This document shows positions 29,165 to 34,540 of a DNA stretch of 34,540 nt, piece by piece. Position 1 is the stretch's first letter; each line of letters begins with the position of its first letter. The stretch comes from DAOMOP01 sp035444405 (GTDB lineage: Bacteria; Pseudomonadota; Gammaproteobacteria; Burkholderiales; Rhodocyclaceae): contig DAOMOP010000017.1 in assembly GCA_035444405.1 (NCBI GenBank), positions 1 through 34,540 of the forward strand. The letters run 5' to 3'. A program made the translations under genes and the position numbers. Under the pieces are notes generated by a model. That model searched no databases, had not been told where the DNA came from, and saw nothing but the letters and a program-made list of their open reading frames with translations.

Positions 29165-30013
29165 ATGAAGTGCCGCGCGCGGCGGTCCTCACCGATGCGG
29201 GTCCGCTGTGCGTCGCTGCTGCTGGCGGCCTGTCTCGTACTCATCGGCTGCGCGTCGCCGCTGGCGCGCACCGAGGCGATCGCCCGCGCGGCCACCGCGC
29301 AGCGGTTCATCCTCGCGGGGGGTGGCTTTCGGCTGCTCGCCTACTACGGTGCGGGCTTTGCCGCGTCGTCGCGACTGCACATCTACATCGACCACGACGG
29401 CAGGCCATGGCGCGGGCGGCAGGTGTCGGACGATCCGACTCCGCACGATCCGCTCGCGCTCCGCCTGATGGTTCAGGACCGGACGCCGGCGCTGTACCTC
29501 GGCCGTCCGTGCCATTTCGGGCTCGATCCGCGTCCGCCGTGCAACGCGTGGCTATGGACGCACGGCCGCTACGGCGAGGAAGTCGTCGCTGCGATGGCTG
29601 GCGCGATTACCGCATTCGTGCGCGAGCGCGGTTTCGGCGAGCTCGTGCTCATCGGTCACAGTGGCGGCGGCACCTTGGCGGTGCTGCTGGCCGAGCGCCT
29701 GGAGCGGACCGTGGCGCTGGTCACGCTGGCGGCCAATCTGGACATCGACGCGTGGGCGGCGATGCACGGCTACACGCCGCTTGCAGGGTCGCTGAACCCG
29801 GCAAGCCGCGCACCGCTGCCGCCATCGATTGCGCAGCTCCATTACGTCGGCAGCGCCGATCGCAATGTGCCGCCGGCGCTGGTGCGCGACTATGCGCGGC
29901 GCCAGGCGGCAGCCCCGGTCGTCGAAGTGCCGGGTTTCGACCACGCCTGCTGCTGGGTGTCCGCATGGCCGGAGCTGCTCGAGCGGGCGCCGTTGCGGAA
30001 GCCCGGTCGGTAG
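29165..30013 (+). CDS. Lipoprotein of the alpha/beta-hydrolase fold
   Basis: A 282-residue (from ATG 29165) lipoprotein: lipobox LIGC with the lipidated cysteine at C29, followed by Ala/Ser. An alpha/beta-hydrolase core follows with the nucleophile elbow GHSGG (S166), and likely acid and base residues D232 (SADRNVPP) and H260 (GFDHACCW). Such proteins are esterases or related hydrolases; the substrate is not predictable. A second ATG at 29195 would also keep the signal peptide, and neither has a strong Shine-Dalgarno sequence. The gene is 22 bp after the autotransporter gene and probably co-transcribed, so it may act at the outer membrane. Confidence 0.82.
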   Translation: MKCRARRSSPMRVRCASLLLAACLVLIGCASPLARTEAIARAATAQRFILAGGGFRLLAYYGAGFAASSRLHIYIDHDGRPWRGRQVSDDPTPHDPLALRLMVQDRTPALYLGRPCHFGLDPRPPCNAWLWTHGRYGEEVVAAMAGAITAFVRERGFGELVLIGHSGGGTLAVLLAERLERTVALVTLAANLDIDAWAAMHGYTPLAGSLNPASRAPLPPSIAQLHYVGSADRNVPPALVRDYARRQAAAPVVEVPGFDHACCWVSAWPELLERAPLRKPGR

Positions 30014-30017
30014 GCGA

Positions 30018-30039
30018 GCCGCCGGCGCCGCCCGGCGGC
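30018..30039. terminator. Hairpin between the convergent hydrolase and pyrD genes
   Basis: An 8-bp GC stem (30018-30025 with 30032-30039) with a 6-nt loop in the 37-bp gap between the two stop codons. No T-run on either side. Confidence 0.4.
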
Positions 30040-30050
30040 GGGGCCGGAGC

Positions 30051-31082
30051 TCAGTGCGCTGCGCCGGCCGCGACGTGATCGTCCGTCGCGTGCACGCATT
30101 CGCGAACCAGGCCGGGGCCGCGAAACACGAGACCACTGTAAAGCTGCACGAGCATGGCGCCGGCGTCGAGCTTCGCGCGTGCATCGGCTCCGCACAGCAC
30201 ACCGCCGGCGGCGATGATCGGCAGCTCGCCGCCCAGCGCCTGCGCAAGCCGTGCGACGATCGCCGTCGAGGCCTCGAACACCGGTGCCCCCGAAAGTCCG
30301 CCCTGCTGATCGGCAAAGCGCAATCCCTGCACCTTGTCGCGCGCGATCGTGGTGTTGGTGGCGATCACGGCGTCGATGCGATGGCGGCGCAGCGCATCGG
30401 CGATGTTGGTGAGCTGTGCGGGCTCGAGGTCGGGCGCGATCTTCAAGGCCAGCGGCACGTAGCGTCCGTGCCGCTCGGCGAGCGCCTCCTGGCGCGCCTT
30501 CAGGCTGCCGAGCAGCGCATCGAGCTCGGATTCGCCCTGCAACTGGCGCAGATTCTGCGTGTTCGGCGACGAAATGTTGACGGTCACGTAGCTCGCGAGC
30601 GGGTACACCTTGTCGAGGCAGGCGAGATAATCGTCGGCGGCACGCTCGATCGGCGTGTCGAAGTTCTTGCCGATGTTGATCCCGAGGATGCCGCGGAAGC
30701 GTGCCGCCCGGACGTTGGCGACGAGCGCGTCGACACCGTGGTTGTTGAAGCCCATGCGGTTGATGATGGCGCGCGCCTCGGGAAGCCGGAACATGCGCGG
30801 GCGCGGATTGCCCGGCTGAGCGCGCGGGGTCACGGTGCCGATCTCGATGAAGCCGAAGCCCAGGCGCGCGAGTCCGTCGATCGCCTCGCCGTTCTTGTCG
30901 AGCCCCGCCGCCAGCCCGATGCGGTTCGGAAACGACAGCCCCATCACGCTCACCGCTCCGGCAGACTCCGGCCTGCCCGCGGGCAGGATTCGGCCGGCCG
31001 CATGCAGCAGCGAGATCGTCAGCTCATGGGCGGTTTCGGCATCGAGCGAGAAGAGCAGTGGGCGAGCGAGCTGGTAGAGCAT
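30051..31082 (-). CDS. pyrD: Dihydroorotate dehydrogenase (quinone), class 2
   Basis: A 343-residue membrane-associated flavoenzyme of pyrimidine synthesis, oxidising dihydroorotate with quinone. The N-terminal helix extension (YQLARPLLFSLDAETAHELTISLL) that binds the quinone marks class 2. FMN-site motifs are GLAAGLDKNGEAI (56-68), INRMGFNNHG (107-116), the catalytic serine in NISSPNT (169-175) and KIAPDL. Length matches E. coli PyrD (336). The gene follows bpt on the same strand after a 221-bp gap, in which no gene is seen and a short T-run (31210-31215 on the minus strand) might mark a weak terminator. Confidence 0.97.
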   Translation of the reverse strand: MLYQLARPLLFSLDAETAHELTISLLHAAGRILPAGRPESAGAVSVMGLSFPNRIGLAAGLDKNGEAIDGLARLGFGFIEIGTVTPRAQPGNPRPRMFRLPEARAIINRMGFNNHGVDALVANVRAARFRGILGINIGKNFDTPIERAADDYLACLDKVYPLASYVTVNISSPNTQNLRQLQGESELDALLGSLKARQEALAERHGRYVPLALKIAPDLEPAQLTNIADALRRHRIDAVIATNTTIARDKVQGLRFADQQGGLSGAPVFEASTAIVARLAQALGGELPIIAAGGVLCGADARAKLDAGAMLVQLYSGLVFRGPGLVRECVHATDDHVAAGAAH

Positions 31083-31303
31083 GGCGGATGGTCGGTACGG
31101 TTGGGCGGATGGGGCGGCGCGACGGGTGCGGTCGGGGTCGATGCATGTGCAGCGCCGAGCCGGCCGGCAAGTTTAAACGCATATCCTGCCGAGCGTCGCG
31201 GACGATGGGTGAAAAAATCGTGTGCGCCGGCGACCGGGATGTCGCAGGCCAAGCCTTGGCGGCCCGCAGGTCGTTGGCCGGATTCGCGGCCGGTGCGGCT
31301 CGC

Positions 31304-32038
31304 TCAGCTACCGGTGACCGAATCGTCGAGCAACTGCCAGCGACCGCGGACGCGTGCCTCGAGCGGCCGGAAGCGGCTCTTGTAGGCCATCTTGCTGCTT
31401 TCGCGGATCCAGTAGCCGAGGTAGAGATAGGGCAGGTGCAGGTGTTTGCAGGCCTCGATCTGCCACAGAATGCCGTAGGTGCCGTAGCTGCTGTGCGCCT
31501 CGTCGGGCTCGTAGAAGGTATACACGCTCGACAGCCCGTCGGTGAGTCGGTCGATGACGCTGACCATCTTGAGGGTGTCGCCGTCACGGAATTCGACCAG
31601 GCGGGTGTCGACGTGGCTTTGCAGCAGAAAGTGTGCGTACTGCTCGCGATTGTCCTGGTCCATGCCGCCGCCGGCATGGCGGGCCGACTGGTAGCGCTGA
31701 TACAGCGCATAGTGCTCTTCGGAGAACAGCAGCGGCTGCTCGCAAGCGCGCAAACCGGCGTGCTGCTTCCAGCTGCGACGCTGGCTGCGATCGCGCCGCG
31801 CCTGCTCGACCGGGATGCGTACCGGCACGCACGCCCGGCAGTTGTCGCAGTAGGGCCGATAGGTGAATACGCCACTGCGGCGAAAACCGTTGCGCACCAG
31901 TTCGCTGTAGATGGGGGTGTCGATCAGATGGCCCGGTGTGGCCACCTGCGAACGTGCGACGTGGTCGGGCAGGTAGGAACACGCATAAGGCGCCGTGGCA
32001 TAAAACTGGATCAGCGCATATGGGTAGTCCTTTTGCAT
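31304..32038 (-). CDS. bpt: Aspartate/glutamate leucyltransferase (Bpt)
   Basis: A 244-residue tRNA-dependent protein N-terminal transferase (ATE/Bpt family) that adds leucine to N-terminal Asp/Glu as part of the bacterial N-degron pathway. Family motifs are YACSYLPDHVARSQVATP (about 18-35), GFRRSGVFTYRPYCDNCRACVPVRI with C64, C67 and C70, and YLYLGYWIRESSKMAYKSRFRPLE (about 207-230). It lies 21 bp after aat, the other N-end transferase. Confidence 0.95.
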   Translation of the reverse strand: MQKDYPYALIQFYATAPYACSYLPDHVARSQVATPGHLIDTPIYSELVRNGFRRSGVFTYRPYCDNCRACVPVRIPVEQARRDRSQRRSWKQHAGLRACEQPLLFSEEHYALYQRYQSARHAGGGMDQDNREQYAHFLLQSHVDTRLVEFRDGDTLKMVSVIDRLTDGLSSVYTFYEPDEAHSSYGTYGILWQIEACKHLHLPYLYLGYWIRESSKMAYKSRFRPLEARVRGRWQLLDDSVTGS

Positions 32039-32059
32039 CGGCCTGTCGGTGCTGGAGTT

Positions 32060-32761
32060 TCAGAAATGGCCGGCGCTCGCGTGATGTGGCCAGCGCCCGG
32101 GCTGAAGCGGCCCGGCGGTGAGCGCTGCGAGCCGTCGGCAGAACAGGGCGCGCGGCAACTCGGCGGCGCCGAGCGAGAGCAGATGCGCCGTCGTCATCTG
32201 GCAATCTATCATGCCGAAATCGGCCGACTCAAGATAGTGCGCCAGATGCGCGAGGGCGACCTTGGAGGCGTCGCTTTGTCGGCTGAACATCGACTCGCCG
32301 AAGAACACGCGGCCCAGCGCGATGCCGTACAGCCCGCCGACCAGTTCCCCGTCCGACCAAGTTTCGACACTGTGCGCATGGCCGAGTTCGTGCATGCGCA
32401 GGTAGGCGGCCTGCATCTCGGCCGTGATCCACGTTCCCGCCGAGCCGCCGCGCGGTGCGGCGCAGGCGGCCACGACCGCGGCGAAGGCGGTGTCGAAGCG
32501 GACCTCGAAGCGATGCCGGGCGAGCGTGCGGCGCAGCGAGCGACCGATGTGGATCTGCGATGGTGCGAGGACGAGGCGTGGGTCCGGACTCCACCACAGA
32601 ATCGGTTCGCCGGCGCAATACCACGGGAAGATGCCGCGACGGTAGGCGGCGAGCAGCCACTCCGGGGCCAGCGATCCGCCCGCGGCGAGCAGTCCGTTGG
32701 GCTCGCGCAGGGCCTGCTCGACGGGCGGAAAATCCGGGGCTTCGGCGAGCCAGCGAATCAT
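32060..32761 (-). CDS. aat: Leucyl/phenylalanyl-tRNA-protein transferase
   Basis: A 233-residue enzyme adding Leu or Phe to proteins with N-terminal Arg or Lys, marking them for ClpAP. Motifs are NGLLAAGGSL (22-31), YRRGIFPWY (40-48), WWSPDPR (56-62) and GGLYGIALGRVFFGESMFSRQSDASKVAL. The start at 32761 shares one base with the preceding ABC ATPase stop (TGATG), so it is translationally coupled to that gene despite the unrelated function. bpt follows 21 bp downstream; Aat and Bpt act in the same degradation pathway. Confidence 0.96.
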   Translation of the reverse strand: MIRWLAEAPDFPPVEQALREPNGLLAAGGSLAPEWLLAAYRRGIFPWYCAGEPILWWSPDPRLVLAPSQIHIGRSLRRTLARHRFEVRFDTAFAAVVAACAAPRGGSAGTWITAEMQAAYLRMHELGHAHSVETWSDGELVGGLYGIALGRVFFGESMFSRQSDASKVALAHLAHYLESADFGMIDCQMTTAHLLSLGAAELPRALFCRRLAALTAGPLQPGRWPHHASAGHF

Positions 32762-33876
32762 CACGCGACTTGCTGGCGGAGGTCGCCCTGCTGGGCGTGG
32801 GCGGCCTGGTCGGAGTTCTCGTGAAACGTGATCACGTGATCGACGTCGAGACGGATGCCGATCAGCTCGCCGATCGCGTGGTTGTGATGGCTCGGCACCA
32901 GTGACAGCACGCGCGCTCCGCTGCCGAGCTCCAGCGTGTAGAGGATTTCGGCGCCGCGGAAGGCCTTCTTGACCACTTTCGCCTTCAGGTCGCTGGCATC
33001 GTCGTGGATGATGTCGTCGGGGCGGAGCAGCACCTCGACCGGGCAGCCGCGCGCGCAACTGCCGCAGCCGACGCTGCATTCGACCGGGATCACGCTGTTG
33101 AGCGTGCCCAGTTCGATGCGCACCTGGTGATCGTTGACGACCTCGGCGGGCAGCAGCACGCCCTGGCCGATGAAGTCGGCGACGAAGCGGTTGACCGGGC
33201 GGTGGTACAGGTTGTACGGCGTGTCCCACTGCTGGATGCGTCCTTCGTGCATGATGCCGATCTCGTCGGCCACGGCGAAGGCCTCGTGCTGGTCGTGCGT
33301 GACCAGAACTGCCGTGGTTCCGGTCGCCTTGATGATGTCGCGAACCTCGTGCGAGAGGCGCTCACGCAGTTCGACGTCGAGGTTCGAGAACGGCTCGTCG
33401 AGCAGCAACAGACTCGGCCGCGGCGCCAGAGCGCGTGCCAGCGCGACGCGCTGCTGCTGGCCGCCCGACATCTCGTGCGGATACTTGCGGCCCGCGCCGG
33501 CCAGGCCGACGATGTCGAGCAACTCGGCGACCCGCTGGTGCCGGGTGGCGGCGTCGATGCCGCGCAGCCCGAAGGCGATGTTGTCGGCCACCGACAGGTG
33601 TGGAAACAGCGCGTAGTCCTGGAACACCATTCCGATGCGTCGCCGCTCCGGCGGCACGTGATGACCGGGGCTGCTCACCAGCGCGCCCGCCAGGTGGATC
33701 TCGCCGGCACTGACCTCCTCGAAGCCGGCGATGCAGCGCAGTACCGTGGTCTTGCCGCATCCCGACGGACCCAGCAGGCAGCCGATGCGCCCCTTGTCGA
33801 GGCGCATCGACAGGCTGCGCACGACGATGTGGTTGCCGTAGGCGAGATCGATGTTGGTCAGTTCGAGATGCGACAT
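32761..33876 (-). CDS. ABC transporter ATPase, iron(III)/FbpC type, with a four-cysteine cluster
   Basis: A 371-residue ATPase of the CUT1/FbpC-like import type. Walker A is GPSGCGKTT (36-44), Q-loop Q86, signature MSGGQ (136-140), Walker B LLLLDEP (156-162), switch histidine H194. The C-terminal TOBE-like regulatory domain begins at about 235. In it C267, C271, C274 and C278 form C-x3-C-x2-C-x3-C-P, a spacing reminiscent of 4Fe-4S sites and not expected in an ABC ATPase. With a permease of the FbpB type encoded divergently, the substrate is probably ferric iron. The start is placed at MSHLELTN. It overlaps aat by one base. A Fur-box-like site lies 56 bp upstream. Confidence 0.92.
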   Translation of the reverse strand: MSHLELTNIDLAYGNHIVVRSLSMRLDKGRIGCLLGPSGCGKTTVLRCIAGFEEVSAGEIHLAGALVSSPGHHVPPERRRIGMVFQDYALFPHLSVADNIAFGLRGIDAATRHQRVAELLDIVGLAGAGRKYPHEMSGGQQQRVALARALAPRPSLLLLDEPFSNLDVELRERLSHEVRDIIKATGTTAVLVTHDQHEAFAVADEIGIMHEGRIQQWDTPYNLYHRPVNRFVADFIGQGVLLPAEVVNDHQVRIELGTLNSVIPVECSVGCGSCARGCPVEVLLRPDDIIHDDASDLKAKVVKKAFRGAEILYTLELGSGARVLSLVPSHHNHAIGELIGIRLDVDHVITFHENSDQAAHAQQGDLRQQVA

Positions 33877-33932
33877 GTCGGAAGGGCGGGGATTCGATTG
33901 CGTCACCGTGCGATTATCGCATCGGAGGAAGT

Positions 33933-33957
33933 CAAATGCGATCAATTATAATTTGCG
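33933..33957. promoter_or_regulatory. Candidate Fur box with TATAAT in the ABC ATPase-permease intergenic region
   Basis: The 25-bp site begins CAAATG and ends ATTTGCG and agrees at 19 of 24 positions with the extended Fur pattern CAAATGAGAATNATT plus its reverse half, as I remember it. It overlaps ATTATAAT, a -10 box readable on both strands (33945-33952). It lies between two divergent iron-transport genes. A short inverted repeat GCGAT-T-ATCGC (33910-33920) is next to it. Confidence 0.5.
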
Positions 33958-34000
33958 AAGGCTGGCCGCGCGGAAAGGTCCGGCGGAGCCAACGTTCGGG

Positions 34001-34540
34001 ATGCGGATGAGATACGAAGGAGCGGTGCGCAAACGGATGTCGGGGTGGTCCGCCCTGACCTTGGCGGCAGTGTTGATCGCGGTGCTGATCGCCGTGCCGG
34101 TGTTGTCGGTGTTCTCGAACGTGCTGGTCGGGGGGACGTCCGGCACCTGGTCGCACATGGTGCAGACGGTGCTGCCCGAATTCATCCGCAATACCGTGAT
34201 CCTGTGCATCGGCGTCGGGCTGGGCGTGTCGAGCATCGGCATCACCACGGCGTGGCTGACGACGATGCTGGATTTTCCGGGACGGCGCTTCTTCGAGTGG
34301 GCGCTCGTGCTGCCGCTCGCCGTGCCGGCCTACGTGATGGCCTATGCGTATACCGATTTCCTGCAGTTCGTCGGACCGGTGCAGAGCTGGCTGCGCGAGA
34401 CCTTCGGCTGGAGCGCCGCCGACTACTGGTTTCCGGACGTGCGCTCGGTCGGCGGTGCGGTGGCGATGTTCATGTTCGTGCTGTATCCGTACGTCTATCT
34501 GCTGGCGCGCGCCGCCTTCCTGGAACGGGCGTCGGGCATG
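34001..34540 (+). CDS. ABC transporter permease, iron(III)/FbpB type, N-terminal part
   Basis: The first 180 codons of an inner-membrane permease cut by the window end. A membrane segment (about 20-40, ALTLAAVLIAVLIAVPVLSVFS), a second one with RNTVILCIGVGLGVSSIGITTAWLTT, and PLAVPAYVMAYAYTDFLQFVGPVQSWLRETFG and MFVLYPYVYLLARAAFLE are typical of FbpB/SfuB-type double-length permeases. The in-frame ATGs at 34001 and 34007 and a GTG at 34025 are alternative starts. It is divergent from the ATPase gene, with a Fur-like site between them; the binding-protein gene is not in the window. Confidence 0.87.
   Translation, partial: MRMRYEGAVRKRMSGWSALTLAAVLIAVLIAVPVLSVFSNVLVGGTSGTWSHMVQTVLPEFIRNTVILCIGVGLGVSSIGITTAWLTTMLDFPGRRFFEWALVLPLAVPAYVMAYAYTDFLQFVGPVQSWLRETFGWSAADYWFPDVRSVGGAVAMFMFVLYPYVYLLARAAFLERASGM

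Overview
The window is a GC-rich, densely coded chromosomal segment of a Gram-negative proteobacterium. The gene set (rnfABCDGE followed by nth, a DUF1841 gene, aat-bpt-pyrD, a MoxR/CoxE-type pair beside small c-type cytochromes) fits the Betaproteobacteria, perhaps Rhodocyclales. That placement rests on gene content alone. A run of 100 Ns flanked by an exact 55-bp duplication shows this is a scaffolded draft assembly, possibly a metagenome bin. No tRNA, rRNA, CRISPR array or recognisable insertion sequence was seen.

Layout. 1-10.3 kb: the 3' end of htpG, a REC-PAS-PAS regulator, a CLC chloride transporter, a MarR regulator, a MoxR ATPase with its VWA partner, two small cytochromes c, an M48 membrane protease with lemA, and a DUF1841 protein. 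10.3-16.4 kb: nth and the complete rnfABCDGE operon for the ion-pumping ferredoxin:NAD+ oxidoreductase, all on the minus strand. 16.5-27.6 kb: an envelope and secretion region (below). 27.7-30.0 kb: an autotransporter beta-barrel protein and a lipoprotein hydrolase. 30.0-34.5 kb: pyrD, bpt and aat, then an iron-type ABC importer (ATPase and the start of its permease) with a Fur-box-like site between them.

The most interesting part is 16.5-27.6 kb. An ECF sigma factor, a membrane anti-sigma factor and a secreted caspase-like protein form one operon. A second operon encodes an Asn/Gln-rich repeat protein resembling curli-type subunits, a small secreted two-cysteine protein, a CsgG-like outer-membrane lipoprotein carrying peptidoglycan-binding-like and DUF4384 domains, an unknown secreted protein and a GIN-domain (DUF2807) protein. 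A large secreted protein with Sel1 repeats, a coiled coil and a caspase domain lies next to them. Five places in the region carry the same bipartite motif, TTGAACC-N14/15-(T/G)GCGAC, each correctly oriented upstream of a gene: the sigma factor itself, the repeat-protein operon, an OmpA-like gene, a small conserved hypothetical gene and a DUF1353 gene. I read this as the promoter of the local ECF sigma factor, which would define a self-regulated envelope regulon that builds and exports a repeat-protein surface structure. The motif and gene order are visible in the sequence; the regulatory link and the amyloid-like nature are inference.
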